Assembly (NCBI GenBank): GCA_004431415.1
Contig: QPMI01000449.1
Location: 124,001 to 188,000, forward strand
DNA from: Cyanophora paradoxa
Taxonomy: Eukaryota; Glaucocystophyceae; Cyanophorales; Cyanophoraceae
DNA: 64,000 bases
Reading direction: 5' to 3'
How positions within the stretch are numbered: the stretch's first letter is position 1; each line of letters opens with the position of its first letter. Shown in pieces: positions 1-12,000 of this stretch. The translations under genes were made by a program, and so were the position numbers. Below the pieces are notes generated by a model that had not been told where the DNA came from, made no database searches, and saw only the letters and a program-made list of their open reading frames with translations.

Positions 1-3000
1 CCCGCACGCGGCGGCAGCGACCCAGCTCTTCCCTCAGGCTCACCTCGGGCCGGGCCCGCGGCCTCGCGCGTGCAGGTCTCTGCGAGAAGGCCGCGACCAA
101 CGACCAACTGATCGAGGAGCTGTGCAAGATCATCAACGGCGCATTCAGGCGAGGACTCGCACCCGCCGACCCGCGTACCCCTGCTGAGCGCGCTCCCGTA
201 CCCCAGCAAGGAGATCGAAGTCGTCGAGAAGTACGGCGGCGAGGTCCTCTGCTTCCTGGTACCCCCCCTTTCGCCGCAGCATTTCATGTATCCCCCACTG
301 GGCCACGCTGACTCCCGGCGGTCGCAGGGCGACGGTAGCTTCAGGGGGCGGGAGGGGGGGTAGGGTCGCCCCCGCGCGCTGCTAAGCCGCCCCGCTTCAG
401 GCCTGCTGGTGTTCTGGCCAGACCTGGGCGGCGGCGAGGGCGGGGGTCCAGAGACGAGGGGGCATGCCCCGCCTGAGACTGGCAACCGGGGGGCGACTCC
501 CGTCCCAGGCCCCGGCCTCGGGTCCGTCTAATCCCGACCTTAATCACGAGCCTGTACATGTGCAAGGGCCGTTGCGAATTCGAACTGGTCCGCCCGTCTG
601 CAGGACGCAGGGTCCGCGTAGCCCCCCCGACCTTCATATGGCCTCCCGCGCGGCCGCTGCCGTCCTGTGCGCCCTCGAGATCCAGGAGGCGAGTACCCCC
701 CGGGCTCACCCCCCCCCCCCAAATCTCCCGGCCGCTCAGCAGTGCTTCGCTTCGTTCGCACGCACAGGTCTTCTCGGAGGCGTGCACCGGGATGGGCGCT
801 TCAGATCTGAGGCTCCGCGTCGCGGTCGCAGGTGCGGGCGGCCCTCGCCCCTCGTTCGATCGCGAACGATCGCGACCCGCGCTCGAATCCGCAGCGGGCG
901 AGTTCCAGGAGTACTTCTGCGGGATCGGGGGCGTTACGAGCGCCGGGGGGTATGCGGCGCGCGGGGAGAGCGCCCTAGTGGACGAGGGGGGGCGAGTCGT
1001 TCCGGGGTGCGCCCCGCCCCCTTTCTTCCCCCCCCCCCGGCACCCATTTTCGGCGCAGGCGCATGGTTCACTTCATCGCGGGGCCGGCGGTCGAGGAGGC
1101 GGGCGGTGCGTTCCCTGCTCCAAAAAAGAAACAAAAAGAAAGATAGAGAGAAGGGCCCCCTCGAAAGAGCGAAATTGATCTCATAGGAAAACATTTGATC
1201 CGCAGCGGCCCTGGGGGCGATCAAGACAGGCGAGGTCGCAGTGTGTGCCTCGGCCGCTACGCACCTGCTCGGGTCCCCGCTGGGGCCCGGCCCAGGGACC
1301 GGCCCGGGGTCCGCCTCCGGTCGCGATACCCCGGCTGGTTTGGAGGGCGTCACCGCGTACACCCCCGGGCCCTCCCCGTCCGCCAAGGCGATCCCCTCGC
1401 GCAAGTTCAGCTTCCGATTGGATCCGCTGCGGTACCCCCGGGCCCTTCTTCCCCCCATAATAAAAGAAAAGTATGTAAGCCCCGCGCAGGCCCGTCGCGG
1501 TCCCTGTACCCGTTATGGGGCCCGCGCACGTGGTCGCCCCCCCATCGGTTCGGGGCCCCCTGGAGCGCTGGGCCAAACAGCTGCCCCCCGCCGCCGCCGG
1601 TGCGCACGGGTTACCCCCCCCTCGCCCCCCCTCCCCCCCCCTCATCCCCTGATGAAACGATGTGCTCCCCCCCCCCCCCCCCGGACAGCGCCGATGGACC
1701 CCGGGGAGTTGGGGCCGGACGAGCAGGACGCGGTAGCCCTCTACGTGTGAGCGCGATCGCCCCGGATTCACGTAGCCCCCGCATCCCGAAATTCACGTAC
1801 CCCCGCCCGCAGGCCGTACACGGTCCGCGCTCGCTTTCGGGACATGCGCGAATGGGCGGCGCTCTCCGGCGTTCGCGAGTTCGATCCGTGCGGGCCCCCA
1901 TTTAGTTTCCCCCTCCCCCTCCCCGCCCACCATCTGACCTGCCCCCCCAGCACGCGATTCCTGAGCGAGTTCCGCGTCGTATCTGTACTGGTACCCGGCT
2001 TGGTCCCTTCCCCCCTCCGGCCCTCCCCGACCCGGGTACGCAGTTCATGAAGCTGGAGGGGCTGGATCCATCGCAGGCGAGCGTCCAACGGGCCGTCCAA
2101 GGACTCCAGGTACCCCCGCTCAAACGCCGAAAATCATGTACCCTTCTCGACCACATGTACCCCCCGCAGGCGGTCCTGTACTCCCACGAGGGCTCCCTGC
2201 GCCAGATCGTCCTCGACGGTGCTCCGAACCCCCCTCTCCCATCTGGCCCCCATCCCCCCTTCTCATCCCAATTTGACGTACCCGGCCGCGCCTCAGACAA
2301 GGGCCTGGTCTTCATCGCCGTCTTCGGCCTCTGGCCCTTCGGTACCCCTCCTTTCTCCCCCCCCCTCCCCCGCCCCGAGCTGAGCCCCGCGGCAGCGCAC
2401 GAGGATGACGCAGCGCGCGCCATAACCTGCGGTGCGGCGGCCCGTACCCCTCCCCCGCCTTTCCCCCCCTCACTTCGTTCGCAGCGGTGGACATGCAGGC
2501 CTCGATGCGCGCGATGGGCGTGAAGACGCACGTCGGGTACCCGTCCCCTCCCTTCCCTCCCCCGCCCCGCCCCGCCCCGTGGATCCCGCTTTGATTCGGC
2601 TACGTTCGCAGGATCACCACGGGTCTCGTCTTCTGCACCTTCGGTACGCCCCCTCCCCTCCCCCCCCCCTCGCCCCCCTCACCTGAGCTCACGTGAGCGC
2701 AGTGGGGAGCGCGCGCCGCAGCGAGTTCTCTGTCTTCGGCACAGGTTCGGATTGATTTGATTCCCGTTCAATCTGATTTGATTGTTTCCGCACCGCCTGA
2801 CCGGCCCTCTCTCTCCGCAGTCGTCAACCGCGCGGGCGCGCCCTCGTCTCCCTGCTCCCCCCCTCCCCCCTCCACAAAGCGCCCCCCTCGTTCTAAAAAT
2901 AGCGCAGCGCACCTGATGTCCAAGGCGGAGGGGGGCGTCTTCGTGGACGAGAAGACGTGCGAGGCATGCCGGGCCCGGGTGCGCGGATCAAATCCGGATC

Positions 3001-6000
3001 AAATCCGGATCAAATCTGGGTCGAATCCGGATCAAATCTGGGTCGGAGCGGGGCGCGAATTAGATGTGGGCGCGGACCTGCATCTAGCTCTAGATCTTAA
3101 TCATATGATCACAGCATAACGTCTAGATCCTATCATTTGGATCAAAGATTTTGAGATCGAGATTATCCACGGCTGAATCCGAAGCAGATCAAAATGGAGT
3201 TTGTCGGCCACTTCAAGATCAAGGGCGCCGAGGACAAGGTCTACCCCCTCTCCTTCCTTCCCCCCCTGCCCCCTTGAGCATGAGCTTCGCTCGCAGGTCC
3301 CCGTGTACCGGCCGGTGGTGCGGCAGGGCACCCTCGCGCGCTCGCAGACGATGAGCAGGCCCGGGCCCTCCGCCAAGACCACGGTGCGGACGGCGTACCT
3401 TTTCATTCATGCTACATTTTTTCTAGGCTTTCTAGGAGCTCTTTCCTATAGGAGCGTTAGACAGACATGTATAGAAGTCCCAGGCCCCCCCAATGTGGTC
3501 CATCAATGAACAGTTAACTCGTCAGTGAGGCTCGCGTCCTTTTTTATACGATTCCATAAGCTTCCCTACAAGCTCCTATAAGCTAGCTTCCTCACAAGCT
3601 TCCTTTCAAGCTCCTGGATGCGTTCCTTCTTAAACACGCTCCCTCATAACGCTTCCATATTAGCTCCCATAAGCTTCTTTGAGCGTTCTTTCTCGCTTAT
3701 GCACGCGCCAGGTCCGCTTTATGGCGCGGGCCTCAGAGATGGCGCGGATAGAGGAGCTCCTCGGGGCGGCCGCCTCGGGCGCCGTGGCTGGCGAGAGAGG
3801 AGGCCGCCCCGGTGCCGGCGCCGGCGGTGCCGACGATACCCAACGCACGGGCGGAGGCGGGGGCGGGGGCGGGGGCGGGGGGGAAGCGCCCCCGCCCCCG
3901 CCCTTCCTCCTCTACGAGGGCACCAGCGGCACCGGTACCCCCCCCTCGCCCCCCTCGCGCCTGTACCCCCCGCTGACCCTCGTACTCGTACCCTCCCTCC
4001 TCTCTTCCTAGGCAAGAGCACGCTCGTACTGCACGCCACGCGGGTCGCCGCGCGCCTCGGGATGACGGTGAGTCCCGCGGCCGCCGGCATGCGCGCCCGG
4101 CCGCGTGTATAGAGCGCATGCAAAGCGTATTACCTCGTATAAGAATACCCAACTATGAAATGAAACCTTCGTTCGCAGGCGGTGGTGGCGGCGGGCCGGT
4201 CGAACCGCGCGCTGCAGCCCTGGTTCCTCTGGCGAACGGTCCTCCGCGAGCTCTTCCCCCTCGGGTCCGCGCGGATCAAATCCGGAAAGATCAAATCCTT
4301 ATCGAATCGCGCCCCAGGACGCTCGAGATGGGCCCGCTGCTGGACGAGGAGGACCTCGAGCTGCTGTACCCCCTCTCCCAGGCGCGCCCGCCCGCCCGCG
4401 GTCCATGCTTCCAGCTGGCCTGGGTCTAGATCACGGGGCCGGCACCGAGCGCTAGGCCTAGGGCAGTCGCCCGGCTCCCCCTGGGCCTTGAAGCCGGTAC
4501 CGGCGGGTACCACATGCAAAGCCTAAGGGGCGTAGATGCGGTCTCCCTGCCCAACCCCCCGTAACCGCTGCGGCGATTCGTCTTGAGGCGGTCGCTGAGG
4601 CGGGGCGGGGCGGGGCGGGGCGGGGCGCAGGCGCTGCAGCTGGACCCAACCCCTGCGGCGGCGGCGGCGGCGGCTGTGGCACAGGGCGGCTCGTTCCGCG
4701 CCCGACGCAGCGCCTACACGCGGCCCTCGGCGCAGCAGCCGCCGGCGCAGCCTTCGGCCGTCGGCCGCGAGTCCCCCGCCGGAGCCGCGCCCCAGATACC
4801 GGAGCCGGGGCCGGGGGCGGGGCCGGCCTCGCCCCGGCTCAGCCCCCTCCCGCCCAACCGCCGCCGTTCCATCGCGTGCGCCTCATCTGATCGGATCCGA
4901 TCCCATCTGATGCGATGTGATGTGATCTGATCTGATGTGATTTGATCCGCGGCGGCAGGTGGGTGCCTGCCGAGTCCCTCGCTGCTGCGGCCGCGGGAGA
5001 TTTCATCCCCCCCCACCTCCCGAACCCGCATTCCCCCGCGCCCGAGTCCCCCCTCCCCGGCCCCGAGAGCCCCCGCAGGCTGGCGGTCCCCGCGGGCCGC
5101 TACGCGCGCCGGCGCTCGAGCGCGGGTAGCCAGGCGGGCCCTACCCCCCCCGAGGACCTCTCGGCGTACCAGGCGCCCAGTCCCTCGCTCGCGATCGGAC
5201 CGGGGGCGGGCGAGCGGGACCGGCGGCGGAGTCTCGCCGCGGGCGCGCGCGGGCAACGGAAGCACTCGGCCGCTGCGAGGTGCGCGCGCCGGCGGCACAA
5301 CGCATGGGCAGCCAAGTACCGCTAGAGGGACCGAGGGCCGCGCCTGTCCCGCCTTGTCCCTATCTATAATTCCCAAGCTTGCCCCCCAGTCTCCCCCTCT
5401 CCCTTTGAACAGGCTTTACCTCAAGCTGAAGCTAAGCGGTACCCCCCCGCGCAGCGATCTCGAGGGTGGCAGCGGCGGCGGCAGCGGGGGGGAGAACAGC
5501 GAGCAGGAGGCGGTACCCCTCGGGCGCCTCCTCGCCGTCCCCTGGGTACCCTCCCCCGAGGGCCCCACCTCCCCCGTGGCCCGCCGCCGATCGGTTGCGC
5601 TCCAAGCCCCCCCTGCCCCCGCCCGAGCGTTTCCGCTCATATGAGCCGCCCGGCAGGCCGCGCCCCCGCCGCCGTCAACGATGGCGGAGGGCGCCGACCC
5701 CTCGGGGCCCGACTCGATGCCGGCGCCTCATATGAGCCACGAGGGCTCCGTGGCGCTTCCCCTTCCGTTGAAGGCTCGGGAGGCTCCGCGCCGCGAGTCA
5801 AACGGCTCGGGAGGGCCGGCGCCGGCGCCGGGGCCGGCGGGAGGCGGGGACGGCGCCCTCCTCCCCGGCATCGTCCTCCCCATGCCCGCATCGGACTCGT
5901 CGGAGCCGCACCACGGCTTTGCCTCGCTCGGCTCTTTCCCCCCCGTCGAGCCGCACTCGCCCCTACCCCCCCACCCTCCTCCCCCTCCTCCTCCTCCTCC

Positions 6001-9000
6001 TCTTCGGGCCGGGAACGAGGGCGCGAAAGAGGGCGAGCAGCCGCGCGCCCCCCCGGCCCGCGTGCAGCACCGCACCATGTCCGTCGATTCCGTCGCCTCC
6101 TCCTCGCACGGCGAGCACGGCGGCCTCTCCGGTTCCGGAGGCCCCTTCGGAGGCCTAAGCGGCCTGTCGGGCCTGCGGGCGCCGGTGCCTAACGAGCCTC
6201 GCCGGGAGTCCAACGCCTCTCGGGCCGAGGCCCCGCTCACGACCACGCGCGGGCCCCAGCGGCGCGTCTCCCAGATCGGGGGGGTACTGAGCGGTGCGCC
6301 TTCACCTCGCCCCCTAGGGCCTCCCCTCTCGCCCCCTTGGCCATGGGCGATGTTAATGTTAACGGTACTATCCTTACTAAAAACAAATGCGCATAAAGGT
6401 CTCGACTGTGCGAATAGATTTTAACTGATTATCACTTGCGCCCCCTCCCCCTTCTTTCCCTCCGAACCGGCACCGACCCGCCCCGCCCCTTCCGCAGTCG
6501 ACCCGCCAGCCAAGTACCTCGCACGCGCCCTCCGCGCGCTGGTCGCGAAGCTCGTCACGCGGCGCGCGGCCGCGGCCGGCCCCATCCTCCTTGTCTTCGA
6601 AGGTACCCCCCCCCCCCCCCCCCCGCGCCGCGCCGCCCGGCCTCGAATTAGAACCCGGCCGCCTCTTCAGACGCGCACCACGCGGACAGCCAGTCGTGGG
6701 CGGCGATCGGCAGCCTCCTGGCCGCGCTGGCGGGCGCGCCGGCGGCCCGCGCGCGCCTCGCCGTCCTCGTCACGATCCGGCCGCTCGCGAGCGCCTCCCT
6801 CGCCGCCCGCCTCGCCCAGCGCCTCCTGGAGGCGGGGCCCACCGCCGTCCAGCACGTCGTCCTTGGACCCCTCTCCGAAGGTCCGCGAAGCCGCCCTACG
6901 CCTCTTTCCCGCCCAAATTCAAATTCAAATTCGAAATTTTCGGCGCAGGGGACGTGGAATCGCTGTGCCTGGCGGCGCTGGGCGCCCAGCGCCTCCCGCG
7001 CGCCGTGCAGGCCTTCATCAGCGCTCAGGTGCGCTGGGCGCGCGCCGCGCCCGGAATCGAATATTAATGTGAATCGGCTGCAGCCGCTGCGGTTGCTGTA
7101 GTCCATAAGATTGTAGCGTTTTGAAATCGATATCCGAACCATCTGAATTCTAAGCCTCTGAACTATTATATGAACTATCTAAACTATCTGCTCTGAACTA
7201 TTGTATGAACCATCTAAACTATCTGAAGTCCAATTCGAAACTATCTTAACTATATATTATCCAAACCATCTGAATTCAATTGCAAAGCCTCTGAACTGTA
7301 TTCTTCTTATCCGACACGATCCGCGCCCGCGCCCGCGCCCGCGCCCGCGCGCAGGCTGAAGGCCTACCCATGCTGGTCTCGGACCTGGCCCGGTCCCTGG
7401 TCGCAGACGGCTTCCTGGAGGTGCGTGGATTAGAGTTTATATTAGGTATAGGTATAGGTATTAGGTATTAGGATTATAGGTATTAGATCGTAGAACTAGT
7501 TATCGAATTAGGTGCGCACTGTCAATTATTTAGGATGCTATGATAACGTACGCGCGATCGATACCATATCATAAATTTAGAACAAGAGTCGAAGTTAGAG
7601 CGTAGCGGTAAAGCGTTAGCGATTGCGTGCCCGACCTCGCTCGGCCCTTTGGCTCTTCGGTTCCTCAGCTTTCCGCTCCGCAGGTGGACCCGAGCGGCGA
7701 AGTGCTGGTGAAGAAGGCGCTTCGGAGGCTCAAGCCCACCGTGAGCCCGCCTTTATTATATTAAGCTTAAGCTCCCCTGGACCGCAATGAGACGTCTTTC
7801 TTAATCATCTTATTTGATCCATCTTTCCATCTTTCAATCTTTCCATCTCTCTTTCTGCTACCGTTGTGCCGCTGATCGGCGGGCAGGACGGGGCGCGCTC
7901 AGCACTGGTTGGCAGCCTCGACCGCCTCACCCCCTCCCAGGTGCGCATCTTTCGTTTTCCTTCCCTTCACTTCCTCCTCCTTCTGATGGCTGGTTTTATA
8001 TTACGTATACTTATACAGGCGATGACCCTCAAGCTCGCCTCTGTGGCGGGGGTGCACTTCTCCGCGGCGGAGGTTCTCGCGTGCCACCCGGGCACAGGCG
8101 CCGGCGCCGGGGCCGGCGCCGGCGCGGAGCGGCCTCTGGCGGAGTCCGGGTCCGCGCTGCCGGCGCCCTCCGCAAGGAAGCGGGGTACGGGTCTGGCCGT
8201 GGCCGCCACCGTCGCCGCGGCCGGCACGCTGGAGTTCGAACTGGACGAGGTAAATACGCACGCGTACCCCCTCCCTCCTTCCCCCCCTCGACGCCGACGC
8301 GGCTTGCTTGCAATTGCAGCTGCAGGCGGCCACGGGCCTGGCGGCCGCCCTGGCGCGCGATCTGGCGGCGCTGGTCGACCTCCACATGCTGGTGCGAACC
8401 TGCGCTTTAAAAACGTTACCGTTACCGTCAACGTTGCTAGAATGGAATTAGGAAGTTGGTGCGCATCGGCGCTCTAAAACACTTTACCTAGCTATAGCTA
8501 TAGGAAGTTCGATGACAAAGCGCGTCGGCGCTTTGAGCAGATTGTGATGCGAGAGCGGGTTAGGCTTCATAAAACTCATAGATAGAGCTTCGAAACGCGG
8601 CCCAGATCATCGTGAGGCGGGTCCCACTGACCTTCGTTCGCAGGCGGAGGTCGCGGCGGGGCCGGCGGGGGGGGAGGGCCTGGAGCTCGTCGCGCGCCCC
8701 GACGACGAGGCCGGCCCGGGGGGGGATCTCGAGGGGGGGAAAGAAGGGGGCGAGGGGGAGGGCGCCGCGGAGGCGTCGACGGAGTACGAGTTCGTCCAGC
8801 CAATGCTCCAGGTTCGATCCGTTTCAGGACGCTTTCATTCGATCTTATATGATTATATATATACATCTCACAACGAATAAGAGATGTCTTCGTGCAACGA
8901 GATCTATGTATAAGATCTTATGGATCATAGCGTTCTTGTACCCTCGCACGTTCCCGCAGCGAAGTTTAGAACGTTCCTCCTCACAGCGAACTAATTCGAG

Positions 9001-12000
9001 CCTAAATCCGTCCGTTCGTTCGGGCCCGCAGGAGGTGGTCTACACGCTCCTGCCGCCCGCCGAGCGGCGCGCCCTCCACCTGAGGCTCGCCCGCCACCAC
9101 GAGGTGCAGCGCGCTCTTATATATATATGTGATTTGGGATTTGTCTGCTTAAGGGCCTAAATACTCTTCTCTCTGCCTCGTATTAAAAAGGAGCGGCTGG
9201 CGGCGCGGGGTGGTCTCCGCGGCCTCTGACTTGAGACTTGTAAGCTGAAGGGCTTACATCTTCTGTCTCGTATCAAAAAGGAGCTAAAATAAGGAGCCCC
9301 TAAATAAGGGCTTTATTAAGGGCTTAAATAATCTTCTCTCTGTCATCTTCTGTCTTACATAAGGGCTTAACTAATCTTCTCTCCGTCTCATATATACTTC
9401 ACAGGAGCGGCTGGCGGCGCGGGGCGGCCTCCGCGAGCTCGAGGGCGAGGGCGAGGGCGTCACCGAAGACCACGATTTGATCACGGTGCGCGCGCGATCG
9501 TGAGCGGTGCAAATTAGAGCTCTAAAAGTGGATCTAGAGCGATAAGGCATATGCGTGCTTTCTCCATCGATAGCTCCCGTCGTTGCACACTGTCTCAGAG
9601 GCCGATATCTATCGCGAGGGAACACCCTCTAGTGCCTTTAATTTCTCCAGAAACTCTTAAGCCACTGCGTTCCCTGCGGGTTCCCTTAGTAGCGACGAGG
9701 CGGCGTGCGGCTCGGTTCGAATTCGACTCCCATCTCTCTCCCGAACCCGACTTCGTTCGCTTCGCCTCGCTCGAACTCGAACTCGCAGGTGCTGGCGTAC
9801 CACTACGAGCTGGCGGGCGAGCGGGGCCACGCCTGCCTCTTCCTCGAGCGGTACCCCCCCTTCCGCTCTTTTGAATTTGACGGACTCCGCCCCGGCGCTT
9901 CGCGCTGACGCGACGACGCCCTCTCCGGCGAGTAGATGCGCGGACGTGGCGCACCAGCAGCACGCCAACCTCGAGGCGCGCCCGCCCCTAAACTATAAGA
10001 ACTATAAGAACCTAATCTATAAGCTTCTATATATGAACTATAAGCTCTATAAAGCTATAAGCTTCTGTAAGATCTGGCGCACCAGCAGCACGCCAACCTC
10101 GAGGCTCGCCCCCCCCCCCCCCTCCCGGCTCGCCCTTCGAATCCAGATCGCCGCCATCTATAAGTTTCTATGTATGAACTATAAGCCCTATAAGCTATAA
10201 ACTTCTGTTAGATCTCGCCCCCGCGCGGAATCCGGATCGCCGCGCGCCGGCGCCCCCCTCTCCCTCCCTCCCAACTCGTCCTCCGAATCTGATCTGAATC
10301 TGAATCTGAATCTGAGCTGATTTCTCCCCCCCGTGGCCATGCAGGCGGCCCGCCTGTACGAGGACCTGATCCGCATGGGCGGCGACAGGTGCGTGTGGTC
10401 CGAGCTGCGGCCGTCGGACTTCCGAGCCGCCCTCTCCGCCTTTAAGATTAGCTGTAAGCTAAAGTTTCCATGATATATAAGGACCGTGCGCTCATGCTAA
10501 AGCTAAAGCTAAAGCTAAAGCTTCCTCCATGGGCGGCGACACGTGCGCCGGGCCGCGGCCGTCGGACCCCCGAGTCGCCCACTCTCTTCGCCGCGCCCCA
10601 CCAAACCTTGGCCCTCGCCCCCACCAAACCTTCGCCTCTCGCAGGGCGCCCAAGGCCTCGCTGGTCCGCTGGCTCCGCTGCCACGGCGAGGTCCTCGCCC
10701 GCATGGAGTGCGCCCCGCCCCGCCCGCCCGTACACTAAACGAAACCAAACTAAGTTCGTCGAATTAGCTAAACTAAACTATAGCTAACTAAGTAAACTAA
10801 ACGCCCGTACACTAGAGGAAACCAAACGGGAAAAGCTAGCTCGCGATCGGCCCGCCCGTAAACTAAACCAAACTAAGTTCGTCGAATTAGCTACGATATC
10901 GAATCGATCGTCGAATCGAACGCTACTAGCGGCTATATATAGCTCCCGGACCGCCCGTACACTAAACTAAACCAAACGTGAAAAGCTAGCTCGCGATCGT
11001 CGAATCGAACGCTACTACTAGCGGCTATAGCTATAGCTAGGAGCCTCCAAGCTTAAGCATCCAAGATTAGCTGTAAGCTGAAGCTTCCAGGATAAGCTAT
11101 AAGCTACAAGCTTCCGATAGAGTTCGCGATCGCCCGCTGCAACAGCTTAAGCTTGCGGTTGTCTAAGGCTTAGCTTTGTATTATTTGAAATATCTAGAAG
11201 CTCCAAGCGTATCTGGAGTTCAAGCCGCATCCTATCTAAGGCTATAGCTAGCTATAGGCCTAGGTATCCGTCCGTCCATCCATCCATCCATAAGCTTCCG
11301 AATTGAAGGGAACGAGGTCCTTCCATCTATCTCTCCATCTATCTGACGCCCGCGATCTATCTGATGCTATTTTATTCATCTATTTAATGCCTTGCGCTCC
11401 GCCCGCCCGCCAGTTTAGCCAGTCTAGCCTCTCTGATGCATGCGCATCCATCCGCCTTCACCTCACGCCCTCCGCCCTCCGCCCTCCGCCCGCCAGCCTG
11501 AACGCCGAGGCGGTCGCCTCCTTCGTGCGCGCCATGGACGCCCTGGGCCAGCGCGTGCCCCGCTCCGCCCTCGTCCGCTCCGCCGCCGCCGCCCTCAACG
11601 TCCTCCGCGTCGCGATCGCCGCGAGGTGCGAAATATAATTAAAGAGAAACGCAGCGCCGTTTGGAGAGCCGTTTGGATACTAGAGATTCTAGAGCCGTTT
11701 GGATACTAGAGCTTTCTAGAGCCGTTTGGAGATTCTAGAGCCGTTTGGATACTTTGGCGCTCGCCATAGAAGCTAACTAGAGCCTCAACGCCGCCCGCGT
11801 CGCCTTCGGCTCCGCTGGCCGATCGCGAGTGTACATAGCGGAGAATCTAGAGCCGTTTGGATACTTTGGCGCTCGCCATATAAGCTATAGCTGAAAGCTT
11901 CCAATGTACTCGTCGCCGCGAGGTATGCGTATGCGAACTACCGTACATAAGCTTACGCGACGTCGACGCGCTTCCGATGTGCTCTGAGCGCCGTCCTCCG

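Noticed and set aside
2985-3055. CRISPR-like array
   Set aside because: Units are contiguous short tandem repeats without spacers, inside an intron of a eukaryotic gene.
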